Origin: Tuctoria greenei
Taxonomy: Eukaryota > Streptophyta > Magnoliopsida > Poales > Poaceae
NCBI GenBank assembly: GCA_036927565.1
Contig: JAYESD010000001.1
Location: forward strand, 290,357,560-290,421,559
DNA: 64,000 nucleotides
Reading direction: 5' to 3'
Every line of letters begins with the position of its first letter. The first letter of the stretch is position 1. The position numbers and the translations under genes were made by a program. Shown here piece after piece: positions 1 to 9,878 of this stretch. The notes beneath the pieces were generated by a model. It was not told the origin of the DNA, made no database searches, and saw only the letters and a list, made by a program, of their open reading frames with translations.

Positions 1-953
1 GGACGCGGTGCAAGCTGCATAGTTAAGCGAGGTGCTTGCATGGATGGGCGTTGTTGCATAGGCTGTTGCGGTCGCTGTGGATAAGCAGGGCGATATGCAG
101 TAGCGGACGGATTGTAATATGGTGCAGCAAGCGATGCATAGCGAGGACGAACGTTGCTTCCTTGAGGCTATCCATGATATGGCATCTTCCTCTTGTGATC
201 TAGCTCCATCTCACGAATCTTGTTCTCAACCACAATGGCTTTGTCAACCAGCTTCTGGAAATTTGCATAGTCAGTATTGAGCAACTAAACTTGAATTTCA
301 TTGTTGAGACCTCTCATGAACAGATATTGCTTCCCGCTATCAGTGCTGATGTCCTCTAGAGCATATCTAGACAGTTGAGTGAATTTGTTGAGATACTCAC
401 TCACATTCATTCTTCCTTGCATGAGGTTCTCAAATTCATGCCTTCTCAGTATCATGACTCCCTCTGGCACATAATGAGATTGAAACTTCTCCTTGAATTC
501 AGCCCAGGTGATTCTTTCATGATTAGCGTGAGCATTGCATGGAGATTCCCACCAATGTGCAGTAGCTCCAACCAACTGGTGTGAGGTAAAAAGAACCTTC
601 TCTCTATCACTGCACTAGACAATAGCAAGTTTCTTCTCTATAGACTTCAGCCAATCGTTAGCTTCCATAGGGTTTGTGGCTTTAGAAAAGGTAGGCGTCC
701 TGGTCCTCATGAACTCTCCCAAACGGTTGTGGGGTGGCGGGGGTGGTGGTGGTGGAGGAGGCATGTAGGGATTATTGTTGTTGCCAGCTTGCAGCTGTCC
801 CATGGTCTGTATTATGGTCTGCATGAGCTGGTTCTGCATAGCCAACAACTGCTTAAGGTTGATAGCCCCATGTCCAAGTCCATTGTTGTTCTGAGTTGCT
901 CCATTGTTCTCCTCCTCACCATTGACATCCCTTTGGTTTCGAGTCCTCGGCAT
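1..953 (-). pseudogene. gag: gag of element 1 (capsid/nucleocapsid polyprotein), partial and broken
   Basis: The frame starts at the ATG at 951-953 (MPRTRNQRD) and runs leftwards. It has an Asn-rich stretch, a Met/Gln-rich helix, a long Pro run (MPPPPPPPPPP) and then the retrotransposon gag domain (ATAHWWESPCNAH, ITWAEFKEKFQSHYVPEGV, EYLNKFTQLSRYA). Gag packages the element RNA into virus-like particles. The reading frame is kept across the visible length, but in-frame stops interrupt it near 612-614 and 285-287; both look like Gln codons turned to stops. The zinc knuckle and everything downstream lie beyond the left edge. The colinear relative in element B supports the assignment. Confidence 0.85.
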
Positions 954-1260
954 CTGTTGGTGAAAGAATAGCAGAGATGGAAGAATTTAGAATTTGAAAA
1001 CAAATGCCCCAACTATACGCATCAAGGTATATGTAACTAAACAACTCTCTTATTAAACTAAAAACACTATTAGAGGATGTGGACAAGCATCCCACAACTC
1101 TCTACTACGTGCGGATGTGGACAAAATGCTAAGCGTCCCACAACTTGCACCAAGCACACAAGCACAAGCACAAGCACACAAAACGAAAATTCAGCACACC
1201 ACACTAACACAAACAAAACGATCTAAATGCTTTTCCAACTTCTAGACAGGAGACCTAGAC
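954..1260. other. Non-coding leader next to gag, element 1
   Basis: About 300 bp between gag and the extra ORF. It aligns by eye with the leader of element B (28860 onward): both have the 'ccccaacta' block and the 'gcatccca' block. A short AC-rich simple repeat with repeated 'agcacaagcacaagc' lies near 1156-1185. No coding capacity seen. Confidence 0.6.
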
Positions 1261-2295
1261 TTAATTGTGTGAGCCGTGGCTGTCCTGGCTGTGAGGCGGC
1301 GAAGGCGACAACAGTAGCGAGGCATACATGGGCGCACGCCAAGGTGAGTTGGCAGTCCATGTAGGTGCTAGAGAGGTTGCTACACTATTTACCTCCACGA
1401 TGGCACGGGCTTCCTCTTGCTTTTCCATGATGAACAACTTCTTACGGAGCTAGCGGATCTCTTCCATGGCATCATCATAGCAATTTCGCAAATTCACCAA
1501 TACTACCTGAGATCTGTCAGTGGCACGAGAACTGACTTGAGCTCCATCTTGCGGTCTTAAGACTTCCCTTGTTCCCTTCTTGCGTTGCGGGTGCAGCGCG
1601 TAACTAGCACCTCCAACTTGCTCTCGGTAGTTGTGGCACAATCTAGTAAGTGCATCCTAAGAAACGTCATCAATAGCTTGCTCCTTGGTGCATCTCCATG
1701 TGGACGCAAAGTGTCGGATGACAACCTCATCCTTGGCAAGAACAGTAACTTGAGCCCTCCATTCTTCACATCCATGGTGAGGAATCCGCTTGACATAATA
1801 CTTTGGGTGCATTTTTCATAAATCAAGGAACTCCTTCAATTGCTTAGCTGCAAATCCTCCATCAGCGCCATCGGAACGAAATTCTTGGGTATCATGGTAA
1901 ACTAGGCATTTGTCCTCCTTTCTGGCTTCACTAGGCTGTGATGCATTCCTTTGAGATTCAGGTACTTCTTGTGCAATGGGTTCCTCCTCTTCTTGCAGTT
2001 CCTCCTCATCTTGAGCGTCATCTTCATTCTCTTCATGTGCTTCACCTTCCTCTTCCTCACTAGCATAGAATTCCACCATCTTAGGGTCTTCCTCCTCATC
2101 ATCATAATAGGATTCCACCTTCTCAGGATCTTCCTCCATCGTATTGGAGTGTTCATGCTCAACTTCCTTTGAAGGAGAACTCACTTCTTCTTCCTCTTGG
2201 GATGGTTCCATTTGCGGCTCTTCACGAGGCCTAAGCTTGCTTCCAAGGGATGGCAAACGAGCTCTCTTGTGGGCTATCATTTTGGTGTGAGCCAT
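1261..2295 (-). pseudogene. Extra leader ORF of element 1: acidic protein with a possible dsRNA-binding-like C-terminal half
   Basis: One frame runs from the ATG at 2293-2295 to a stop at 1261-1263, about 344 codons, with three in-frame stops (1816-1818, 1657-1659, 1450-1452). The N-terminus is basic (MAHTKMIAHKRARLPSLG). Residues of about 30-110 are extremely Glu/Asp-rich. The part after about residue 130 is compact: Ala-Lys-Gln-Leu, then KMHPKYYVKRIPHHG, EEWRAQVTVLA and TKEQAIDD plus an Ala-Leu-x-x-Leu helix. That alternation resembles a dsRNA-binding fold, but this is only a resemblance by eye. The ORF lies between the primer-binding site and gag, in the sense orientation. The shorter leader of element B (28860-29113) lacks it entirely, so it is a gain in one subfamily or a loss in the other. 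Function unknown. Confidence 0.55.
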
Positions 2296-2565
2296 CTATA
2301 AGAAATCATGAGAATATCAGAGAAAAATGCAAATATCAGTTCTGAAATTGTAGCAGCCATAAATCAAGATGAGAGGATGTGCATTTGCTCAAAAATATGG
2401 AAAAGTTATAACAATTGCAACAGCAGCAAAAGCACAAATTTTTCCACATTATATAGCTATTGGAAGGCAAAATAATACAAAACAGGCAAATTTTGAATAG
2501 GAAAGAAGTCCTAAGTGATTTGTGGTGTTCATTCTACCTAGGCTTGCGTCCTACGGTCAAACACG
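2296..2565. other. Leader between the primer-binding site and the extra ORF, element 1
   Basis: Non-coding. The end next to the LTR (about 2520-2565) matches the end of the B leader (about 29060-29113). So the extra ORF with its flanks lies between two blocks shared with B. Confidence 0.5.
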
Positions 2566-2577
2566 GCTCTGATACCA
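2566..2577 (-). other. Primer-binding site, element 1 (initiator Met tRNA)
   Basis: The minus strand reads TGGTATCAGAGC, the usual plant initiator-Met tRNA primer-binding sequence. It sits 3 bp inside the LTR end at 2581. It fixes the element's orientation and LTR border. Confidence 0.9.
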
Positions 2578-4743
2578 ATTTGTGGCACTCGGTTCCGAAA
2601 ATGAACCCAGCGTGATGCATATGTGTGTCTAGGATGTTTAACGCACATACACAAGTGATTCACAAATGATAAACAGATTAAACCATGTCTCAAATAATAA
2701 CACTAATAATAGTACCTTATTACAAATCAAATAGTCTCGAATACAAGCTCTAAACAACTGCAGCCGAAAACACTAAACACTAAAGACTCCAAGTCCACAG
2801 GAAAGCTTGACGGTAACACGCACGCCTAAAACTCCTCAACGACTGCCTGGTACTCCACAATGTCGCCTGCGTCTGAATTTGTTGGGGGAATAGCAAGATT
2901 GAGCACATGTCGTACTCAGCAAGTGTGGGAAAGTATGACGTGTAGCTTAAACATGGAATGATAGTTTAATGGCTAATTGCATAAAAGTACACGCAAAATA
3001 GTTGAAAATGCAATAATATTATCATTAAGTGAGGTCCTTCCCAAATTAACCCAAATAAATTTAATTTCAACTTAAGTAACCAATACCAGCAATAATAATC
3101 TGTAATCAACTCATAACTGCTCATCTATCTCAATTTTGTCAATCCCATATACCAAAGCCAATTACTGAATCAATACCAATTCCTAATTCAATTTGAGCCA
3201 TTACACCATGTTCAAGGTATATAACTCTAATCATGTGAGGGTTCAGGTTGCTCATAACTGGGAGCACGGCTATCACGATAGTTTTCAACACACTCTGCAG
3301 AGGTTGTACCATTGTACCCACAAGTTTGTGATTTCTGCACCTTTCGATGACTATGCAATCTCAATTATGCCATCTCACACTTCCTTAGGTGTGTGGCCAA
3401 GGGATCACAAAATAGCATTTACAAAGTGATTACTAGCATATTTAGACCCTCACTGAGATTTCACCGGTGGTGATGTCTCCATTTGAGCACATCCAACCAA
3501 GGGCCCACTCTTAAGCCATTCGGATCCCAGGATAGTCCCACCATCACTACAAACCCATCCGACTACCCCTTCCCCGAGCTTTCCTAATGTTCTAAATAGT
3601 ACTGGCAATACACTAATTAGTTAGCTAAGCCGCGCCCATACTTGGCCATGTGGTGGCACTTTAAATCCTAGATGGTCGCTCTACGAACCGGTCCTTAGAT
3701 CTAAAGCAAGCAAAACCACCAAAATAGTCCAACCCATTCCACATAACCGACTTGCTTAGATCCATGGACACCATGTTGCTAAAGGGTCATTATTATCAAT
3801 TTCCACCATTCATGTGTTCAATAGCTCATAATTAGGCAATATGATTGTTTCCCAAACCCAATTGGGTATAGCCGAGCAAAAAAGTGTAAAATAGCCTTCC
3901 CGACTCTCTACATTGTGTTCAAGCGACAAGGGTGGTCATACAAGACTAGTAAACTCCTATAATTCAGTTTTTTCATCAATTGACACAAGCATGCAATTTT
4001 GCAAACAAAACATTTAAAAATCTGGATCAAAATGATCAAGGACACTTGTCTTGCTCTTGAGCTTGGTTTGGATCGAAGGCTTCAAAGTTTTGGTTCTGCA
4101 GGTCCTTGAAAGCACTCTCTACAGCGTTACCATATATTCTGCGCGACAAACATGCAAAACAAACATTACAATCAAATAATGCTCATATATTACTCAATAT
4201 GCCATGATATGCATGATTTGTGCAATTGTGGGGTAAAACTTGTTAATGAGTCGCTATTAATGTTTACTAACTAGTTACAATGGTTTTTAACAAGTTTGAA
4301 CAAGTTTTGAGTTGATTTGAGTCAAACTGGAATTAATTCAGCCAAAACAGATTCAGAGGTCGGACAAGTCCGGTTCCAGGGCTGGAATAGTCCGCCCTGA
4401 CCAGAAATTGCGAGTTAGGGTTTTCTAGACAACGAGAATTGGGGTTAAATCTCATGTGGAAAAGTGAATGTAGAGGGTATATCGTGTGTTTAGAGATCCA
4501 AGGATCAAGAATTGGGCGTGAAACTTGGATCTTGACGATTAGGGCTTGATGAGAGGTGTTTGAGGACAATTTGGTGATGAAGAACGTTGATGATGAGAAG
4601 CTGATGAAGATCACGTTTGATTGATCCTCCTCCTTCTTCTCCTTCTTCTCCTTGCTATTGGATCTTCACTTGATGGCGACACACATCAAGAACATGACAA
4701 CGAAGGTTTTCTAACGTGATGGAGAGGTGTGGGTATTGGGTTG

Positions 4744-4751
4744 TTTATATA
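4744..4751 (-). promoter_or_regulatory. Candidate TATA box, element 1 LTR
   Basis: Plus-strand TTTATATA, minus-strand TATATAAA, in a GC-richer context. The same box lies at the same LTR position in B (44231-44238) and A (44958-44965). That makes it the likely U3 promoter of this family. Confidence 0.65.
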
Positions 4752-4924
4752 GGGGTGGAGAGGTAGGGTTTTGGAGTAAATTCCAAGTAGAATTCGGTGG
4801 GGGACGAGTAGGGGCCGATGTGGGGTCCACTTGGGCTCCTCTAAGGTTGGGCATGAAGTTCTTGGGTCCAATTAAGGCAATTACCCAATAACCAATGGTG
4901 GAGGAGAAACAAAATCTGAGTTGG

Positions 4925-5235
4925 ACTCTGAAGGTCGGACTATTCCACAAGGATGGTCGGACAAGTCCGTTTTGGAACAGAGACAAAGTCAGACAAGTCC
5001 GGTATAGAGGGTTGGACAAGTCCGGGGTTGCATAGAAAATGTGTTTCTAGACTGAAATTTGGACAAGATCGGACTAGTCCTCTCAGACAACAGATAAGTT
5101 TGAAAAAGATCAGAACCTAGATCGGACTAGTCCGTGCATTGTGCCAGATAAGTCCATGTTCTAATGAAACTGAAGTTTTTGAAACAGAAGAGGGATACCG
5201 GACTAGTCCGGGGTTGAGGCCGGACAAGTCTACAC
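4925..5235. repeat. Cluster of CGGAC-(TA/AA)-GTCCG palindromic boxes in U3, element 1
   Basis: About ten copies or near copies of a 12 bp box lie 170-490 bp upstream of the TATA box. Two perfect CGGACTAGTCCG palindromes are at 5123-5134 and 5199-5210; the others are CGGACAAGTCCG-like or decayed. A smaller pair lies on the transcribed side near 4355-4395. The same placement in A and B suggests cis-regulatory sites. Confidence 0.8.
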
Positions 5236-5361
5236 CTTGACAGAATTAAGTTGTTGATTGGACCTAAATTCATTTTAATCTTGTTCCTTTTAAGGTTACT
5301 TTATGTTAAACATGTATAAGGATGCATGCGATGCATTATGCATGAAGATGATGGTGTTACA

Positions 5362-7217
5362 AAGGAATGAAGAGGTTGTTTGGAAAGAGGAAGAGGCTGC
5401 AAGCTCAAGCCATGGTGGAGACTCAAGTGCACATCCCTCCTCCGTTGCTACACCAAGTTCACGGAGGAGATGTGTATGTGAGGACATTCCCATGGGTGAG
5501 AGGAGCAACCCGCGACAACTTCTCCACGACGACGACCTCAACATACAAAGTGAAGTTGAAGATCAAGCACGCAAGCTCCTCCAAGATCATGAGTTTTCTC
5601 ATATGAAAGCTTATGATCTGGATTTGATCTCCAAAATAGGTATGGACTCCGAATTCTCTTCCATTTGGCATGCACTAGGATGGGAGAATTTTGCTCACAT
5701 AGAGGAGAGAGGTTCACGCCTTCTCTCCATTCAATTCCTTTGCAACCTTAAAATAGGATTTGATGGTATTTCATTTATATTATTTCAAAAAGAATACAAC
5801 ATCCGATGGAAAGAATTAAATGAACTCCTAGGCTTCCATAAAAGTTGTTTGCTAGATTTAGACATTTTGCCTAAGTTTAACAAACAAAGTTTTTGGCATG
5901 AATTGACTAGTGAGGTCAGATGTAGTGCTCCTAGGAATAGCCACTTGCACAATCCTACTTTACGCTTCGTGCATAGATGGGTGGTTATGACTATGTTCCC
6001 TAGAAGAGATGTTAGAGTCGTGCGTGATGATGAGCTGAAAATTTTATTTGCCATGATTAAAAGATAAAAGTTGCTCCAATTATTGCTATGATGACACAAT
6101 GGTTAGATTACATTTCAAGGACAGGGCCAATTGAATGCACTTCATTGATTACCCGCAATTCTACTAGGGTAGGAGCACTAGAGTATACTTCATTTGAATA
6201 TATTGAAAATGAATGAGAATTAATTACTGAAGATTATCTAGTGCTAGGACATACCCTTAAGCATGATCATGATGACTCTTTAATATTTTATTATCCTGAC
6301 TTTGTCAATGAAATTTGGTTCCCTAACTCGGATTATCATTTGTACAAATGCCGGAGGCTAACCATTGATCTTATTTCCATCAAGGAAACCTGAAGAAGTA
6401 ATGTCTCTGGCAGGGTAACTAGAAGTCATGCAAGGAGAGCTGGCATGGATGGCCAAGTGCCACGTGGGAGCCACCCCTATCCACTTCAAGCTCTAGAAGC
6501 TTGCCTCCAACGTCCATGAGAAGATGTCATTCCTCTTCGGCTAGAAGGCATCATGACTATAGCCAAGGAATGACATATCTCACTAGACGTATAGAAGACC
6601 TTGAAGTGAGGACGAGAGACATCTACAACACTCTCCAAGAGCATGTCCAAGGTACCCAAGATTGTCAACAACACATGAACGCTTAATTCACCAGCTTCAG
6701 CTCCATGCTACAACAACAGCAAGCCGACCACGCGGCATACTTCCATCATCAAGGGTTCAACCCTCATCACGGGGGTGATTGAAGAACAAGCTTGGGGGAG
6801 AGGACCCCCACTTGAGGTAAATTGTATCACACCACCTACATATGTATTTTCCATCCATCCACCATTCACCTTGCATATAAAGAAAAATAGAGTAGATTTG
6901 GTTTCAAATAAAATAAAAGATGTGCGGTAAGAATGGTTTAGAATTCACATAGATGAAATGATGAATAGTTGCTCTATTTTAATTTTCCTAAGTCCCTAGT
7001 TTACAACTTACTACTCTCCAAAATATTGCTTTCATTGGCTAAAATTAACTTTGCCTTGATTTAGAAATCATGGGTAGCAAAAGCTTAATCTAATTCTAAG
7101 TTGTTGTGAGATAGATATAGTGATAGGGCTACTATTTCTAGTTTGAAAGTGAAACTTAGATTTTCGGAGAAACTCTAAAAATATTTAAGTTACTCTCATT
7201 TTATTGGAAATAACTAC
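5362..7217 (+). mobile_element. Athila-type Ty3/gypsy element, internal part left of element D
   Basis: Plus-strand piece with the post-pol ORF of Athila-type elements (5367 to about 6430), a purine box 'caagcttgggggagag' (6787-6802) and AT-rich 3' non-coding sequence (about 6805-7217). Element 1 interrupts it on the left and element D at 7218. It resumes at 17892 after the duplicated ACTAC. gag and pol of this element would lie left of element 1, outside the window. Confidence 0.7.
5367..6430 (+). pseudogene. Athila post-pol ORF (Pfam ATHILA / Arabidopsis retrotransposon ORF-1 type), frameshifted
   Basis: Likely start is the ATG at 5367 (MKRLFGKRKR), giving DVYVRTFPWVRGATRDNF. A frameshift near 5525-5545 moves to a second frame with the family's conserved middle: SSIWHALGWENFAHIEERGS, LLSIQFLCNLKIGFDGISF, YNIRWKELNELLGFH, HPTLRF-like (NPTLRFVHRWVVMTMFPRRD) and VRDDELKILFAMIK. 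A stop at 6065-6067 is followed in the same frame by KVAPIIAMMTQWLDYISRTG and ECTSLITR, so the protein once continued to about 6400. The ATG at 5303 lies inside the LTR of element 1 and is not the original start. The role of this protein is unknown; an envelope-like origin is often discussed for Athila. Confidence 0.7.
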
Positions 7218-7728
7218 TGTCGAAGTGTATGATACGACACTTCCTCCGGACCTGCTAAGAAGCAGCCCGCGAAGGTTCTTTGATGGATTTGGTACGCAGA
7301 GATCAAGATCAAGATGATGACACCAGAGATTTACGTGGTTCAGGCCGCCTGAGTGTAACACCCTACTCCACGGGGTTTGTGTTCTTGTATTGTGTGTGTT
7401 CGTTCGCTAGTCAGTTGGGATCAGATCGTATGGAATGTCCCTTGAGTTCGTGCGGTACAACCCTTTTATAGTTCTAAGTACTGACTGTTACAAAGCTTGC
7501 CTGGCCCGACATGTGGCCCCGGCATATTTTATACTCAATACACTGTCTAAAGAGTATTAAGCATGATTAATAGTGTGATAACGTGCCTTAATGACTGCGT
7601 TACTCCTATTAACAGCGCTCTTGATCGCGTGTCGTTAATAGAGCATTAACGACACGTAATTACATCTTGTAAGTGCCGCTATAATCACGCTTGATGGCTC
7701 ATGCTATAATTACGCTTGATGGCTCATC
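7218..7728 (-). repeat. Truncated 3' LTR of element D
   Basis: Matches 17042-17530 of the other LTR ('acctgctaagaagcagcccg', 'gatttacgtggttcaggccg'), including the reversed TATA box at 7462-7470. It stops near 7728 inside a duplicated 20 bp unit ('cttgatggctcat' twice, 7690-7727) and joins directly to antisense-gene sequence. About 340 bp of LTR with the G-box repeats and the polypurine tract are missing. Confidence 0.85.
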
Positions 7729-7950
7729 CTTCTGACAAGTGGGACGACTGGAAGAAGGATTGGATCGTTATTGCGGCGGAGGAGCACGAGAAGTTGGAGC
7801 TGCCCGAAGGTCTCCCCAATGTTGACACCGACACCTGGAGTGTAGTTCCGGTGCTGTCAAACGCCTTCAACCCCATCTTGACCAGGATCCGCGAATGTGT
7901 GGAAGGTGGAGTGACTCCTCAGATGGTCTTCTGCAACTTCCTGGTCAATA
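7729..7950 (+). pseudogene. Antisense gene of element D, fragment of exon 1
   Basis: Encodes SDKWDDWKKDWIVIAAEEH, LPNVDTDTWSVVPVLS and VEGGVTPQMVFCNFLVNR. This is colinear with residues about 130-220 of the antisense protein of element C (minus strand, 40440-40180). The open frame at 7716-8000 joins LTR bases, this fragment and foreign LTR bases, so it is a chimera rather than a gene. Only the middle of the Transposase_28-like exon survives. Confidence 0.75.
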
Positions 7951-7952
7951 GA

Positions 7953-8618
7953 TGTGAAAGTGCATCTAGGAATCCCTTGTGGGTTTTGGATGATTTATGA
8001 CAAGCAAATGAGATCCTAACAACTTTGTTGAGATGAGCACAGGTTTTAATGAAAAATAAGCAAAGTTCCAAAAATAAGGGAGAATGAGGAGCAATGTGGA
8101 GAAGAGCTCAAGGAACAAGTGTAGTAGATCATTGTGTGTGGAGTGTGTTAAGGAAACACACCCCAAAAGATCTCAATCACAAATAAACACACACATTGCA
8201 CAAATTTATACAGGATCGGACTAGTCCGACTGACACCGGACTAGTCCGATATCTCTCTGACTAGAATCGGACTAGTCCTTCCCAGTGCGGACTAGTCCCC
8301 AAAACGCTTCACAAGCTGCACTAAATCGGACAAGTCCGATCACACCACATACTAGTTAGATATCATTCTGATCTAAATCGGACAAGTCCGATCACACCAC
8401 GGACTAGTCCGATATCATTCTGATCTAAATCGGACAAGTCCGATATTGGCACGGACAAGTCCGAAAACCCTCTGACCTAAATCGGAGAAGTCCTCCAAGT
8501 GCGGACTTGTCACCCAATTCACTTAGGGTTTTCACTGATCCGGACAAGTCCGATGTTTATCGGACTAGTCCAAAGATTTCCAGAAGCGAAATTGGACAAC
8601 TCCGCTCCTTCAACTACT
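7953..8618 (+). repeat. Fragment of an unrelated LTR, with a palindrome array, replacing part of the antisense gene
   Basis: Begins TGTGAAAGTGCATCTAGG, which looks like the 5' end of an LTR of another grass family. It ends where antisense-gene homology resumes ('agaggtggaagttcc', about 8620). Compared with element C, roughly 1.3 kb of antisense gene is missing here. Positions 8217-8600 are a degenerate tandem array of about 52 bp units, each with CGGACTAGTCCG and/or CGGACAAGTCCG. Perfect 12 bp palindromes lie at 8217-8228, 8237-8248 and 8400-8411. No target duplication was found. Confidence 0.65.
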
Positions 8619-8619
8619 C

Positions 8620-9878
8620 CAGAGGTGGAAGTTCCCCCCAGTGGGTTCTTCTGCTGCAGCTGAAGTGCTCCCGGAGAGCGATCCCAGTGCCGCAAAAGTT
8701 CAAAGGTCCTCTCTTGTAGAGTGGGACCCTATTTTGTGATGAAAAACCCTCTGGAGCCTGCAGAAATGGCCCTAGCAGGTCCGAAGCCTATCCCTCTAGT
8801 GTTGTCCATTGACAACGCCTGCTCGAGTCTCTGACAGGTCCAGCTTGCCTTTGATCATGAGAGCACAGCCTTGGAGGAGGAGCACCACACCTTGAGGCGT
8901 TGGCGCAACAGACTCCATTTTGATATCAGGCTTGCCCAAACGAGGTTGGCTGACCAGAAGGAGTGGATTAAGAGGGAGAAGGTTCGGTTAGAATACTGGG
9001 ACAAGCTGATAGAGGAGAAGGAAGCCACCATCCGGGTGCTCGACGCTAACTCCAGGGAGATCCTGGAGCAAGCTAAGGAGAGGTGTGATGCTGATGATGA
9101 GCGTCACGAAAAACTCACTGAATTGAATGAAATTCTCCTGAAGCGTAGAGCGTACCTAGATGCGAAGGAAGAAAAACTCCTGGAGCAACAGGAGGATGTC
9201 ATGAAGAGGGAGGCGGAGGTCACCCAGAAGTTGACTCTGGGTGAACAAAATTTGGTGGATCGCTCAAAGAAGTTTGAGCAGTGGAGTGAAGATGAAAGGA
9301 AGAAGTACTGGAAGATGGAGCAGGAGCTCTCAAAAAGAGAAGCAGATGTTGCCATTAGGGAGGGGAAAGCGAGAGGCAGGGAGAAAGACCTGGCGGAGAG
9401 GCGGAACCGCAACCACCTCCGGGAGTCAGAGCTGACCGACCGCGAGAAGCAGGTTGCTGAAAATATGCAGCAACGTTCCAAAGTGGTGGAGCGCCTTGCT
9501 CGGGAGAGTTCGGAGCTAGCGGCGACCCGGAGGTCACTGGAAGAGCTACGGAGCTTGAAGGCAACTGAGTACTTGATGGTGTGGGACTTCTTGGGATGTG
9601 CGGACAGGGCCCTTGTGCCTCTTGGTTTCAGTCCAGTATGCCCAGAGGACCCAGTGCAGGAGCTGGACCAGACGCTAGTGGCACTTGGCTCTGCTGGCAG
9701 CAAACTCGACGTGATGGGTAATGTCGCCAAGTATGTCTTGGCGTGTTACAAAAGCCGAGACCCCCAGTTCTCCCTTGATCCGGTCTTTGAAGGAATCATC
9801 ACCGAGGAAGAGGATGCCGCCAGAGCTAGTGTCCAAGAAGCTGCTGAGAAGGTCACTTCGTTTTTCCATAGGACTTAG
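8620..9878 (+). CDS. Antisense gene of element D: coiled-coil second exon, largely open
   Basis: From the in-frame stop near 8832 the frame is open to TAG at 9876-9878, about 345 codons, the longest undamaged frame in the window. There is no ATG at its left end, as expected for a downstream exon. Order: NACSSL..VQLAFDHE and EEEHHTLRRWRNRLHF; then about 190 residues of heptad-rich Glu/Lys/Arg/Leu coiled coil (LADQKEWIKREKVRLEYW ... REKDLAERRNR); then a globular end (DRALVPLGFSPV, YVLACYKSRDPQFSLDPV, ASVQEAAEKVTSFFHRT). The same order is seen in C (37444-39338, minus) and E (51146-53019, minus). AT-rich sequence with TTTTGTAATCC and AATGAAA follows at 9930-9958 and may serve for 3' end formation. 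Function unknown. Confidence 0.6.

Larger units (their letters stand above)
1..5361 (-). mobile_element. Element 1: Tekay/Del-like Ty3/gypsy LTR retrotransposon, 5' part, cut by the window edge
   Basis: Minus-strand element. Read from the right it has a 2.78 kb 5' LTR (2581-5361), a primer-binding site matching the initiator-Met tRNA 3' end (2566-2577), a long leader with an extra ORF, and gag running off the left edge. The LTR starts TGTAACACC and ends GCCACA on the minus strand. AAGGA (5362-5366) is the expected right-hand target duplication, but its partner lies outside the window. The host DNA on the right is an Athila-type ORF, so this element inserted into Athila. Its gag closely resembles that of element B (27689-28859), which supports the clade call. 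Pol is not visible. Confidence 0.85.
2581..5361 (-). repeat. 5' LTR of element 1 (2781 bp)
   Basis: Runs from TGTGGCAC (2581) to GTTACA (5361) on the plus strand, that is TG...CA on the sense strand. Same family as the LTRs of A and B: shared blocks 'ggttccgaaaatgaacc', 'tccttagatctaaagcaagc', 'cttcccgactctctac' and 'gcatgatatgcatga'. It holds a TATA box (4744-4751) and palindromic boxes upstream of it. Short ORFs within it are not conserved and are not genes. Confidence 0.9.

Noticed and set aside
5303..5366. ATG at 5303 as start of a 254-codon gene
   Set aside because: Lies inside the LTR of element 1. The original start is more likely 5367, in another frame before a frameshift.
7716..8000. 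94-codon ORF
   Set aside because: Chimera of LTR remnant, antisense exon 1 and foreign LTR bases.
8217..8600. Regular short repeats with spacers, superficially CRISPR-like
   Set aside because: Repeats are degenerate palindromes of 12 bp in 52 bp units with related spacers, inside a plant LTR. No cas genes; plants have no CRISPR.
9104..9730. 208-codon minus-strand ORF
   Set aside because: Exact shadow of the coiled-coil exon on the plus strand; Ser/Arg-rich as expected from reversed Glu/Lys codons.
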